DNA of 44,013 bases from Paracoccaceae bacterium (GCA_947476475.1 CANJQT010000020.1:1-44013), one strand, 5' to 3'. Counted from the stretch's first letter, positions 17,074 through 25,673 are shown. Made by a program: numbers and translations. Notes: generated by a model not told the origin, from the sequence alone.

Positions 17074-17778
17074 TCAGCGAGGCATGGTTCCCAATCGGAT
17101 ACCGCACCCGACCGGGCGCGACAGCGTGCCATCGCGCAGACGACTGACCACGTCGTCGTGCAGAGCTTCTGTCGCTTCAAATCGCAAGGTGCCCGGCCAT
17201 ATCCAGGCCTCGCCCACCGTATCTGCAATCGTGTCGTAAACGGCCTGACAGGCAGCAAAACTGTTGCAACCCGTCACCTTGAGCCCGATCCGCAGGTTGT
17301 CGGTGGCGATGGACCGCGCGGCTTCGCGCAGCCGGCCGAGCGCATCTGGCATGATCGCGAAGCGGATGCCCGCCGCATCGAAGCGACGGAGATCTTCGCC
17401 CGAATCGCCGGTCGCACGGCAGGGCACCTTGACGCAGCGGCGGAGCGCGGCCGCCGTCAGAGCCACCAGATCGCAGTCGCCCGGCGCGGGGAGTTCGATT
17501 TCCCCTGCGCCATCGGAAACTGAGCGCGCGATGGCATCGGGATCGGCCAAAGCAAGTCGCGTGGCCACCAATGTCCTTGTCCGATAAAGCATGTCGGCGC
17601 AGGTTCTGACGTGCGGTCCCGGCACCACGATGGCCGCGACCGGCCCCGCCGCAGATCGGATACGCCCGATCTGTCGTTCTACGGGTTCGAAATCGAGGGC
17701 CTGTGCTGCCTCGGCAAGGTCAAGCATCGCATGAATGCGTTTTGCCGCGTCCTGTTCGACCAAGCCTACAAGCGCCAT
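17074..17778 (-). CDS. DeoC-like (deoxyribose-phosphate aldolase family) protein of unknown role
   Basis: A 234-residue protein between metF and cobT. Start ATG 17778 lies 11 bases after the metF stop with AAGGG upstream. The N-terminus (HAMLDLAEAAQALDFEPVE, then AAIVVPGPHVRTCADML) and the C-terminus (IGLKVTGCNSFAACQAVYD, then GEAWIWPGTLRFEA) match the first and last thirds of class I DeoC TIM barrels. The position of the second catalytic Lys (FKPAGG in E. coli) is kept as GLKVTG. The Schiff-base Lys strand (IKTSTGK) is replaced by RFAIMPDAL, and the Asp of the DVV strand is replaced by Glu/Leu. It is therefore probably not a working deoxyribose-phosphate aldolase. Role in chloromethane or corrinoid metabolism is unknown. 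Confidence 0.75.
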   Translation of the reverse strand: MALVGLVEQDAAKRIHAMLDLAEAAQALDFEPVERQIGRIRSAAGPVAAIVVPGPHVRTCADMLYRTRTLVATRLALADPDAIARSVSDGAGEIELPAPGDCDLVALTAAALRRCVKVPCRATGDSGEDLRRFDAAGIRFAIMPDALGRLREAARSIATDNLRIGLKVTGCNSFAACQAVYDTIADTVGEAWIWPGTLRFEATEALHDDVVSRLRDGTLSRPVGCGIRLGTMPR

Positions 17779-17789
17779 CCCCGGGCCCT

Positions 17790-18650
17790 TTACGCAGCGC
17801 GCGCCTCGACAATCCAGCGCAGGGTCTTTTCCCAGCCGCCAAACGGAAAGAAATGCAGATCGGTCGGCCCTGACACCACCGTCAGATTCGCCTCGATGGC
17901 GGTGATCACATCTGACGGGTCCTTGTCGGCCAGAACATTCAGAAGGCCGCCAGCGTTCTTTTTTAGCACCGCAATCGAGGGGCCGACACCGCACATGATC
18001 GCGAACTTAATCAGCTTGGGCAGCGAGGTAACCCCGGCCAGCCCCAGCCGCACCGGCACATTCGGGTGCTGGCTGTGCATCTGCGCTGTCCAGTCCGCCA
18101 TGGCCGCGCCATCAAAGGCAAATTGCGTCACGATCCGGGGCGAAAGCCCAAGGCGATGGCAGCGTTCGATCTTCCGTGCGCGCGCCTGATCAAGGGCTCC
18201 CCGCGAAATATCGGGATGCCCCTCGGGATAGCCGCTGATGAATGCCTCGGTAAAACCGGAGTCCGCAATGACTGGATGGTTTAGAAGGTCCACTGCCTGC
18301 CCGAAGGGGCCCGTGTATTTCAGCGGGTTGCCACCAAGAAACAGGCCGCTTGTAACACCGTTCGACCGATGGGCCGTGATGAAGGACACAAAGGCAGCTT
18401 CGCTGTCGAAATTGCGGGCGCCCATATGAACCACCGGCACATAGCCCATCGTCACCAGTTCACGCGCAGCGGCAATCTGCACGACCGGATCCTTGCCCGC
18501 TAGATGGGTGAGAAACACCTTTGAACCCTGCGGCAAGAGGGTACTGTCAGGTCGGAACTTTGCGACCATTTCAGGTGCTAGCTCGATTGATATGTCGCTG
18601 TCGATCAGGCGGTGGGGCGCCGGTTGCCGGGCCAGATTTGCTTGGGTCAT
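17790..18650 (-). CDS. metF2: methylenetetrahydrofolate reductase-like protein
   Basis: In the cmu pathway it should oxidise methyl-H4F to methylene-H4F. The 286-residue TIM-barrel protein begins with the family strand ISIELAPEM (FEFFPP in E. coli), has VFLTHLAG, and then GLFLGGNPLKYTG where classical MetF has LRGD. The catalytic/FAD-contacting Asp120 of E. coli is thus Asn here. The C-terminal half (GYPEGHPD, IVTQFAFD, RLGLAGVTSLPKL) is typical of the family. It follows hutI by 16 bases in an operon with cmuBCA, as in other cmu clusters. Confidence 0.88.
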   Translation of the reverse strand: MTQANLARQPAPHRLIDSDISIELAPEMVAKFRPDSTLLPQGSKVFLTHLAGKDPVVQIAAARELVTMGYVPVVHMGARNFDSEAAFVSFITAHRSNGVTSGLFLGGNPLKYTGPFGQAVDLLNHPVIADSGFTEAFISGYPEGHPDISRGALDQARARKIERCHRLGLSPRIVTQFAFDGAAMADWTAQMHSQHPNVPVRLGLAGVTSLPKLIKFAIMCGVGPSIAVLKKNAGGLLNVLADKDPSDVITAIEANLTVVSGPTDLHFFPFGGWEKTLRWIVEARAA

Positions 18651-18666
18651 TTCGTATGCGCTCTTC

Positions 18667-19851
18667 TTAGCTGAACTCTGTCAGGGTGCCGGATCGGACA
18701 ACTCCGATGCAGCAGGTGGACGGGTTGGAAAGCAGGTCATCCGGATCGGCCGCGTCGAACAGCGCCAGGTCACAAGGCTTTCCAATAACGAGGGTTCCAG
18801 CCTGATCGTCCAAACCGAGAGCCTGAGCGGCGTGAACCGTCACCGCCTGCAAAGCCTCGCCAACCGTCAGGCCTAGGGTTTTGCGCGTCGCGCGAAGGAC
18901 GCCGAGGAGATCCATCTCTCCGTTGCCGTCGGGCCCGGCTTCCGTGGAGATTGCAAACCGTCCACCGCTTTCTCGCAGAAAGGCGATATCCGGAAAGCGC
19001 CCCCCGTCATCAGTTGCCACGGCCTCGGGCACCAGGATGGGAATGCAGGCAACCCGCGAGATTCCCGCGAGCCCCATATCGTCAGTCCGGTTCAAGAACA
19101 GCGCTGCCCGCGAATAGAATGAGGCGGGTAGCGTTGCCCCAGCGCAGTCGTCAAACCGGTCGCAGGCCACCCGGCTGGGGGTCTTTTTCTTGTAGTAGAG
19201 CTCAAGAATGGTCGAACATTGGTCAAGGTCCAGCCCGGCGCCATCGTCGCAAAACACCTCTACTGCATCGGCACAGCCCAGCGTGTAGGTCTGCGGCACG
19301 ATCTCGTGCTCGATATGTGCCAGCAGTTCATCCGGGTCGATATCCGCGCCATAGGCATGGCCGATCGACAGCGTGACCCGCGTCCGCATTCCGCATTCTG
19401 CTCCGAACCGGCGCAGCAGCGTGGCCAGCCGCAGTTCCTCGGCCGGCGAGGTGCCGAATCCGGACTTCAGCTCGCAGGCCGTCACCCCTGACCGTGCCAG
19501 CCGCCCAACCCGCTGATGCATCAGCGCCAACAATGCGTCGTCATCTGCCGCGCTGGTGTCCCTTGCCACCACCAGATGCCGCGCGCGGTAGTCTTCGGCC
19601 GTCTGCCCCGTCACCCCGGCCGCGTCGCCCGCCCAGAGCACGGCATTGTGGCAGGCCACGAACCCGGGCAGCGCCAGCGCACCGCGCAGGTCGTGTGCGC
19701 CAGACAGATCGCCGCCATAACCCGCCGCAGGCCCGGCATAAGACACCATCCCGTCTTCGACCACCACCACCGCATCGCGGGTCAGCGCCAGCGGATCGTC
19801 GCCCGACATCGTGATCAGCCTTAGGTTCCTGAGTGCAAGCCGCCGTGCCAT
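18667..19851 (-). CDS. hutI: HutI-like amidohydrolase homologue, metal ligands not conserved
   Basis: A 394-residue member of the amidohydrolase superfamily, most like imidazolonepropionase. A gene annotated hutI at this place is known from cmu clusters of Hyphomicrobium and Aminobacter. N-terminal strand block RNLRLITMSG, then PGFVACHNAVLWAGD, VTACELKSGFG, DAVEVFCDDGAG, RFAISTEAG and the late KPCDLALFDA. The HxH metal motif (CHTH in HutI) is HNA, HADQ is replaced by ACDR, and the late Asp (TDFNPG) is Glu. Imidazolonepropionase activity is therefore doubtful. ATG 19851 follows the paaE stop by 4 bases. Confidence 0.82.
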   Translation of the reverse strand: MARRLALRNLRLITMSGDDPLALTRDAVVVVEDGMVSYAGPAAGYGGDLSGAHDLRGALALPGFVACHNAVLWAGDAAGVTGQTAEDYRARHLVVARDTSAADDDALLALMHQRVGRLARSGVTACELKSGFGTSPAEELRLATLLRRFGAECGMRTRVTLSIGHAYGADIDPDELLAHIEHEIVPQTYTLGCADAVEVFCDDGAGLDLDQCSTILELYYKKKTPSRVACDRFDDCAGATLPASFYSRAALFLNRTDDMGLAGISRVACIPILVPEAVATDDGGRFPDIAFLRESGGRFAISTEAGPDGNGEMDLLGVLRATRKTLGLTVGEALQAVTVHAAQALGLDDQAGTLVIGKPCDLALFDAADPDDLLSNPSTCCIGVVRSGTLTEFS

Positions 19852-19855
19852 CGGA

Positions 19856-20947
19856 TCAGATTTCGTCAAAGTCGATGCGGATATTTCGTGTCCTGGGCCG
19901 AGACAGGCAGGCCAGGGTCAGGCCCTCGTCCAAGTCTGACTGTCGCATCGATCGCAGAACACCGGGCCGCACCTCGACCCGACCCTCTGTCAGCTTTGCG
20001 ATACAGGAGGAACAGGTGCCTTCTTGGCAAGAATACGGAACATCAGCTTTGGCGCGGATCAGGGCCGAAAGGATGTCTTCGCCTTCCTCCCAGTCGGCCT
20101 CGTACTCTTCCCCACCAACGACTGCCACAATCCGACTGGTCGTTCCCTCTTCGCCAGGGTCCGTGGTGCCGGTCACTGTCAAGCCTGGCTCACCGTCGTC
20201 ATCGGACAACACCATGTCGAAGCTTTCGCGGTGTATCTGTTCCAACGGAATGCCGAGGGTCTGAAAAGTGCTTTCGGCCGTATCCATGAAGCCTTCGGGA
20301 CCGCACATGTAGACGACGATCGGCAGAGCGGACGAACTTTCCCAAACTGCAAAGCGCCCCTCTATATAAGCGCGATTTATCCTCCCTCGTGTGCCCGACC
20401 ATCCTTCATCGGCTCGGCTCATCAAATGCTCGGCCGTACATGTCTCGGGGTGAGAGGCAACCAACTCTGCCAATTCATCACCCAAGATCACGGCGTCCGG
20501 TATCCGGCTGCCATAGACAAAGGTCACCCGATGGCCCTGACCGCATTCCAGGAGCCAGCGCCCGATTGGGAGGATTGGCGCGATCCCCGAACCGGCCGCC
20601 AAGAGGATCGCGTGATGGGGCTGGTCCAACTCCTTGAAGAACCGCCCCCGAGGCACCTGAACTTCGACCAGATCACCCTCTTTCACCCGATCAACAAGCC
20701 AACCGGAAACCCGCCCGCCTTCGATTCGCTTGACGGTGATCCGCAGCCCGCTTTCCTTGCCCGGAGTCGAGGAAAGCGAATACTGCCGTGTCACGCGCGC
20801 CGCATCAATCTCGGCCTCGACGGTCAGAAATTGCCCCGGCCGGTAGCTGAACGCCGATGTCAAATCCTTGGGCACATCCAGCCAGAGGCTTGCAGTATCG
20901 TCGCATTCCTGCCGGCGTCTGGAAATTCTCAACGGATAGGTGGCCAT
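19856..20947 (-). CDS. paaE: flavin/[2Fe-2S] ferredoxin reductase, PaaE-like
   Basis: A 363-residue electron-transfer flavoprotein. An FAD-binding domain (TRQYSLSSTPG, about 55-65) is followed by an NAD(P)-binding domain (ILLAAGSGIAPILPIGRWLL; YMCGPEGFMDTA) and a C-terminal plant-type ferredoxin domain. The latter has YSCQEGTCSSCIAKL and a fourth Cys in LTLACLSRP. The order matches PaaE and vanillate or carnitine oxygenase reductases, but no oxygenase is present. In a cmu operon it may supply low-potential electrons to reactivate Co(II) corrinoid to Co(I). That role is inference. ATG 20947 has AAAGGGAGG close upstream; an ATG 15 bases earlier is possible. Confidence 0.9.
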   Translation of the reverse strand: MATYPLRISRRRQECDDTASLWLDVPKDLTSAFSYRPGQFLTVEAEIDAARVTRQYSLSSTPGKESGLRITVKRIEGGRVSGWLVDRVKEGDLVEVQVPRGRFFKELDQPHHAILLAAGSGIAPILPIGRWLLECGQGHRVTFVYGSRIPDAVILGDELAELVASHPETCTAEHLMSRADEGWSGTRGRINRAYIEGRFAVWESSSALPIVVYMCGPEGFMDTAESTFQTLGIPLEQIHRESFDMVLSDDDGEPGLTVTGTTDPGEEGTTSRIVAVVGGEEYEADWEEGEDILSALIRAKADVPYSCQEGTCSSCIAKLTEGRVEVRPGVLRSMRQSDLDEGLTLACLSRPRTRNIRIDFDEI

Positions 20948-21011
20948 GAGCCTCCCTTTCATTCAGTTGTTATGTTATGCGTCCGTCCCGTCCTGTGGCA
21001 CAGGATGGGGG

Positions 21012-21326
21012 TCAGATGTCGTCGGTGAAGCCGTGAACCTGACGGATCTGTTCCCGGAACGGGTTTGGCTTGTCGATCCTCACGCCACAGCGGCAGGCGT
21101 AATTGTGGCCGCAGGCCTTGGCGAAATAGGCCCGCTCCTCGCCCTTCTTCTCGGCCTTCAGCCGGGCGGTCGCGGCCCCGATGACATTCAGCGTCAATAC
21201 CGGCGCGCGGATCATGTCGCCGCCACAGGCATAGCACACCAGTTCAAGCGTCTCCGCCGTCTCGAACGCGGCGTTGACTTCGCGCTCGGCCGGGCAGGAT
21301 GAGCAGCGGAAAGTATATTTCGGCAC
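21012..21326 (-). CDS. fmdB: FmdB-family zinc-ribbon protein
   Basis: A 104-residue small protein. GTG 21326 (GAGGG upstream) gives the classic FmdB start PKYTFRCSSC. Cysteine pairs CSSC and CYACGG form the zinc ribbon in the first 45 residues. A second Cys cluster (ACGHNYACRCG, near residue 75-85) is an unusual C-terminal addition and could bind another metal. FmdB-like proteins occur with amide and C1 enzymes and their role is unclear. Here it lies between cmuA and paaE as in other cmu clusters. Confidence 0.85.
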   Translation of the reverse strand: MPKYTFRCSSCPAEREVNAAFETAETLELVCYACGGDMIRAPVLTLNVIGAATARLKAEKKGEERAYFAKACGHNYACRCGVRIDKPNPFREQIRQVHGFTDDI

Positions 21327-21406
21327 GGTTTCACCCTCGCGGACAGGACGGGAGCGGATGCCCCGCACCGGGGCGGGGCATCCATAGACAGGGTCGGGTG
21401 CTGCCG

Positions 21407-23251
21407 TCAGGCGGCAACCCGCTTGGCCAAATGGTCCTTGACCAAACTGACAGCAGCGTTGGCGTCGAGCCCATACTCAATACCGATCTGCCGCCCCAGA
21501 CCGACGTTCGCCGCCGCCCCGCCGAACATCAGCAGGTACTTGCCGCCCTTGCCTTGATCTTCCAGAAGCTGCTTTGTCCGTTCGACATAGACCGAGGACG
21601 AGTTGGTCATCACCGACATGCCGATCGCCACGGCATTTTCGCGTTCAGCCGCCTCGATGAACTGCTCGGGCTTCACGTTCTTGCCAAGGTCGATGACGTT
21701 GAAGCCGTTCGCCTTCAGCATCAGGCAAACAAGGTTCTTGCCGATGTCCTGGGTGTTGCCTCGTACTAGCCCGACAATGACGGTGCCGGTCTGGGAGCCG
21801 TCGCCAGCCGTCGCTTCTAGCAGCGGGGTCAGAACGGGCATTGCCTTGTCCATCGTCTTGGCGGCCTTCAGCATATCAGTCACGAAACGCTCGTTTCGTT
21901 CATACATGTCGCCGACGATCTTCATCCCCATCGACAAGCCTTCGAACACGATCTCTTGCGGGGTCATCCCTCGCTCAAGGCCGACATTCGTCCATTCGAT
22001 TGCTTTGTCGCCATCGTATTCCATGATGGCTTCGACAAGTTTCTGGTTCACCTCGTCTTTGCCGGTCAGGATCTTTTGCTGCCCGCTTTCGATGGCAACG
22101 ACCTTCGCGTCCGACTGCACCGACGACCCGCGCTTGCCCGGGTGCTTGGGATGACCCGCCAGATAAACATTCGACAGATCGCCAAGGCCGGCCACATCCA
22201 TCGGATATTTGATCTCGGCACACTGCTGGATCATCGCATGCAGGTTTTCTTCGGGGATGTTCCAGTCGATGTCGCAGCCCGGCATGACGATCGCACCGCC
22301 GTTATAGCCCACTTCGGCCGCGATCTTTTTGACTTCGTTGCGCACATCCTGGGTCGAGCCGTGCATCAGAGTCGAATAGGGCGACAGCGTACCCATCAGC
22401 GAAATCTGCCCGCCGATGGCCTGCTTGGCCTTGTCCATTCCCGGATACATGTCGCCGTTGAAGTTGAAACAGCCATTGGTGGCGATGTCGCGCCAGATCG
22501 GCTGGGTGAAGGTGCAGGTATGGGTGAAGCCGATCCCCCCGATTTCCTTGATGTATTCGAACAACCGCTTTTGGTAGGGCAGACCATGCTTGCGGTAGAC
22601 CTCGGGCGGCAGAATGTCCGAGGAGTTGAACGGGTCGAGGATGTTGCACACATCGGCGCCAGCCTCGAACATCAGCCGGCAAACGTTCTTGACAACGTCA
22701 AGCGCCAGCTCGGTCACTTCATCGCAGTATTCGGGATCATCCGACAGATTCTGCAGGAAATCGGACGAGCCCGTCATAAGCTGCGCGGTGGTGATAGGCC
22801 CGCCAACCGGCGTCGGGATCGCGTGGGTATCCTTCAGTCCCATCTTCACATAAGTGCGGATTTCGTCCTGGATCGCCAGCACCCGTTTAGACGGCTGAAA
22901 GCCCTCGCGTTCGTAGCGCTCCTTAAAGCGATAGAAAGCAGCCTTGTTTGGAGTCGGATGGGTAACCAATGAGGGCTGGGCATAAGGCAGGTAGTCCAGC
23001 TCGCACCCCGGGACGCACTCGACCGGCGTAAAAAGGTCGGTGCCGGCGATGATCACATCGCCTCCGAATTTGTCGAGCGCCTTCTTTTTGGCATGGGCCT
23101 GCGCCTCGCCATTCAGCAACACTTCGTCCACCCGCACCCCGCCTTCACGGATACCGCGCGTCATAAGCAGCGGCACGACCGGCAGTTGATCCGGCAGAGC
23201 GGACATGGTCACGGCCGCAAAAATTCGCTCACGGCTTGTCATCTTGGTCAT
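21407..23251 (-). CDS. cmuA: chloromethane:corrinoid methyltransferase/corrinoid fusion protein CmuA
   Basis: Transfers the methyl group of chloromethane to its own bound corrinoid. The 614-residue two-domain layout is diagnostic. The N-terminal UroD/MtaA-type methyltransferase domain (about 1-360) has zinc-ligand motifs FTHTC, ATNGC and MPGCDIDW. A helical linker leads to the C-terminal cobalamin-binding domain (about 480-610) with GLVRGNTQDIGKN, IGMSVMTNSS and LLMFGGAAAN. The usual D-x-H-x-x-G cobalt-ligand His is Gln here, which to my recollection is also so in described CmuA proteins. The ATG at 23251 has GGGAGGT 7 bases upstream; the ATG at 23257 is too close to it. It is the key marker gene of the pathway. 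Confidence 0.96.
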   Translation of the reverse strand: MTKMTSRERIFAAVTMSALPDQLPVVPLLMTRGIREGGVRVDEVLLNGEAQAHAKKKALDKFGGDVIIAGTDLFTPVECVPGCELDYLPYAQPSLVTHPTPNKAAFYRFKERYEREGFQPSKRVLAIQDEIRTYVKMGLKDTHAIPTPVGGPITTAQLMTGSSDFLQNLSDDPEYCDEVTELALDVVKNVCRLMFEAGADVCNILDPFNSSDILPPEVYRKHGLPYQKRLFEYIKEIGGIGFTHTCTFTQPIWRDIATNGCFNFNGDMYPGMDKAKQAIGGQISLMGTLSPYSTLMHGSTQDVRNEVKKIAAEVGYNGGAIVMPGCDIDWNIPEENLHAMIQQCAEIKYPMDVAGLGDLSNVYLAGHPKHPGKRGSSVQSDAKVVAIESGQQKILTGKDEVNQKLVEAIMEYDGDKAIEWTNVGLERGMTPQEIVFEGLSMGMKIVGDMYERNERFVTDMLKAAKTMDKAMPVLTPLLEATAGDGSQTGTVIVGLVRGNTQDIGKNLVCLMLKANGFNVIDLGKNVKPEQFIEAAERENAVAIGMSVMTNSSSVYVERTKQLLEDQGKGGKYLLMFGGAAANVGLGRQIGIEYGLDANAAVSLVKDHLAKRVAA

Positions 23252-23275
23252 CTTCATACCTCCCTGGTTGCAGTC

Positions 23276-24505
23276 TTAGTTGGATGTAAGTTGTTCCGAT
23301 GTAACGGGCGTGCCCGTCTTTTCCCGGGCCTCGTGCCTGAGGATGTCTCCCAGCGAGACTTCGTTCTCAGCCAGAACCGGAATATTGAGGGCGCGCGCCG
23401 CGTCGGTCGCCTTGCGGATGATCGACTTGACCGGCCCAAGATCGCGAAGCGCCCGAAGGTCGTCTGCGTCGAGTGCTCGAACGAAAGCTGCTCCGCGGAT
23501 ACAGTAATCCGCCTCCGCAGGCGTCGAGATATTGTCGGTAGGTCCGGCGATGCAGGGCATGGCTACGGCAATATCTGTCGCCAGTAGTGCCAATGACGCC
23601 CTATTGTCATTTTCAACTGATTGGCCGATTGCCGCAAGATTGACGGGCGCGTGCAGGATCATTCCCTTTGGCAGCCTCGCTCGAACGTCAGGCAGCAGCA
23701 TGTTGCGGGCATAGAAATCCAGATTCAGCATGTCGACCCCCAGATCGCAGAGGTCTCCAACTATGGAATTCACGGCCCCACAGGAATGGAAACACAGCTT
23801 TGCCGATGACCGCGCTCGAATACGAGCAAACAAGGTCTGGAGCCTCGGAAAGATGAATGTGCGGAAGTCGAGGTCCGACAGGTACATGCCAGACTCGAAC
23901 CCAAGATCATCGCCGTATACAATCACATCGGGATCGCCCGGCAGCGCATCCAGCGCCAAATCATAGGCCTGAGTGATAGTCTCGAGCGCCCAGTCCAAGA
24001 GTGCATTCGCTACCCGAAAATTCTCGGTCAGGTCCAGCATGAACTGCCAACCATTGCGGAGCATGAAACAAGTGTCCAACAACCCAGGACAAGGCGGGTC
24101 GAGAATGACCGCCGCGTCATTCTCGACATCAGCCCTTTGAATACGGCTTGGCGGCTTCGGTCGTGGGTGACGAGAAAGCTCAGCCCAAGTTGCTGTTTCA
24201 AGTGGGTGATGGAATGGCGCCATATTGCCATCCGTCTCAAGCCAGCCAACGCCGTAGGCGTCGAACCACTCCTCGCCCCGCCCTGGATATTGCTCCCAGA
24301 CAAATCCGACCCGTTGAAAACTCGAGCCAAGTTTCACGACATTCGCCGCTGACAGAGGCAGCGTCTCGTACACTGGATGCGCCACCGCCGACTTTACCAG
24401 TCCCGGCCTGGCCGCCGCCCGCAGCGCAGTCAGCGAGGTGGTGCCTATATCGACCGGCACCACCTCGCCCAGTTTCCGCGACAGGGAGCGGCGCGGGTCG
24501 TTCAT
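23276..24505 (-). CDS. cmuC: CmuC, UroD-family methyltransferase-like protein
   Basis: A 409-residue uroporphyrinogen-decarboxylase-fold protein like MtaA. The TIM barrel has ILDPPCPG, VIVYGDDLGFESGM, and a metal-type motif LCFHSCGAV. CmuC is required for growth on chloromethane in Methylobacterium, but its exact step is unsettled. Its ATG overlaps the cmuB stop (ATGA) and it ends 24 bases before cmuA, the known cmuBCA order of Hyphomicrobium and Aminobacter. Confidence 0.92.
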   Translation of the reverse strand: MNDPRRSLSRKLGEVVPVDIGTTSLTALRAAARPGLVKSAVAHPVYETLPLSAANVVKLGSSFQRVGFVWEQYPGRGEEWFDAYGVGWLETDGNMAPFHHPLETATWAELSRHPRPKPPSRIQRADVENDAAVILDPPCPGLLDTCFMLRNGWQFMLDLTENFRVANALLDWALETITQAYDLALDALPGDPDVIVYGDDLGFESGMYLSDLDFRTFIFPRLQTLFARIRARSSAKLCFHSCGAVNSIVGDLCDLGVDMLNLDFYARNMLLPDVRARLPKGMILHAPVNLAAIGQSVENDNRASLALLATDIAVAMPCIAGPTDNISTPAEADYCIRGAAFVRALDADDLRALRDLGPVKSIIRKATDAARALNIPVLAENEVSLGDILRHEAREKTGTPVTSEQLTSN

Positions 24506-25410
24506 GCCGCTTCGGCCAGCTTGAACATCTTCAGCAAGGCGTGGCCGTCCGGCAAGCGATGTTGGTCAAGCTCTTGCGCAGCAAAACCCAGGAACACCTC
24601 GGCAGACCCCAGCGCATGGGCCATTGGCCGCGCCTTCTCGATGATGCCGAAATGCAAGAAGTCGCCACCTGCCATCCGGCAACAGACCATCGCCGTCGCC
24701 AGCGACAGGTTGACGAAATCCTTGCCGAGAGAGGACAGCCCCGTCCACTGCGGGAAGCAGTTCGAAAAAGCGCAGCCGGCCGGATAGCCGAATTCCTGCC
24801 GCACCGCCTGAATGCCGCGCATCGCGATCCCGACCGAGGGCGCGTCCATCACCCCCAGATCGACAATTGGTACTTCGCATCCGATATCGTTCAGGATGGG
24901 CTGGAAATAGTTGCGGATCATCGCCACAGACCCCTCGGGCGTCGAATCTCCCACGTCATTGGCGAGGATCATCACTGCCGCCGGTTTGTGTCGGCCAAGC
25001 GCTTCAATCTCGCTGTCCTCGGTGTCTTCGTTCAAAGATGCAAAGATCGACCGATCAAGAATCCCCTTCTTTGCGGCGAACTCCAGCCCGGCGACACGGA
25101 CTTCGGCCTCGGTGGCATTCAGCAAAAGCGGAAGATCGGTCCGGTCGGCGGTGAAATCCAGAAACCTGCAGAACGCGTCCGGGTCAGACCCGATGACGTC
25201 GAAGGCCATCTGCACCCCGTAGGTCCGCGCCAACCCGTTGACGCGCGCAATCAGCGCCCCGGCTTTCTCTTCGTTGAACGTGCCGGCAAAGGCATCTTCG
25301 ACGATCGAGTGGTTGTCGTAGAAAATACTCCCGACAGCCAGCCCGGTATGCGACCCCAGCGGACCGCCCACGGTACAGTTGCCGATCTTGATAGACTTCA
25401 GGTTCGCCAC
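24502..25410 (-). CDS. cmuB: CmuB, methylcorrinoid:tetrahydrofolate methyltransferase
   Basis: Moves the methyl group from methyl-CmuA to tetrahydrofolate. The 302-residue pterin-binding TIM barrel is related to MtgA/AcsE-type enzymes (GGPLGSHTG near the start, LLLNATEAEVRVAG, VMILANDVGDST, VDLGVMDAPSVG). GTG 25410 was chosen since GGGGAGGAGG lies 6 bases upstream. The ATG at 25428 is itself ahead of that site. It is the first gene of the cmu operon and faces a divergent tetR gene across 263 bases. Confidence 0.94.
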   Translation of the reverse strand: MANLKSIKIGNCTVGGPLGSHTGLAVGSIFYDNHSIVEDAFAGTFNEEKAGALIARVNGLARTYGVQMAFDVIGSDPDAFCRFLDFTADRTDLPLLLNATEAEVRVAGLEFAAKKGILDRSIFASLNEDTEDSEIEALGRHKPAAVMILANDVGDSTPEGSVAMIRNYFQPILNDIGCEVPIVDLGVMDAPSVGIAMRGIQAVRQEFGYPAGCAFSNCFPQWTGLSSLGKDFVNLSLATAMVCCRMAGGDFLHFGIIEKARPMAHALGSAEVFLGFAAQELDQHRLPDGHALLKMFKLAEAA

Positions 25411-25673
25411 TGGCGACCTCCTCCCCATACTTATGACCTGACTGGCCTCGCAAACCCCTCCGAATCTGCGCAACCTCTCCCAGCTAGCAGACTAACCTGT
25501 CTATTTTCTTTGGCAAGACTCATTTTGTTTATGAATTTGCAACATGATGACGCAAATGCGCCCATAAGCCGTGCATCGACATGTCTGTATGCACATGGAC
25601 TACGATTCTCGCCGCTTTCCGGCCCGCAGCCTTGTCATCCGCCGTGATTGCGACTACTTCTTCGGTAGAAGAA
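25411..25673. promoter_or_regulatory. cmuB/tetR divergent control region
   Basis: 263 bases separating cmuB from the tetR gene, with an AT-rich core (about 25500-25560). It contains the inverted repeat described at 25489-25502. On the minus strand TTGCCA at about 25519-25524 may act as a -35 element for cmuB, which would put the repeat at or next to the -10 position. No clear -10 hexamer is visible. Confidence 0.5.
25489..25502. promoter_or_regulatory. AGAC-N6-GTCT operator candidate, cmuB/tetR
   Basis: AGACTAACCTGTCT, about 80 bases upstream of the cmuB start. Twelve of 14 bases match the repeat upstream of luxR (33583-33596). TetR-family repressors of the NemR type bind similar AGAC/GTCT palindromes, and a tetR gene starts 172 bases away. 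Binding by that protein is inferred. Confidence 0.5.
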
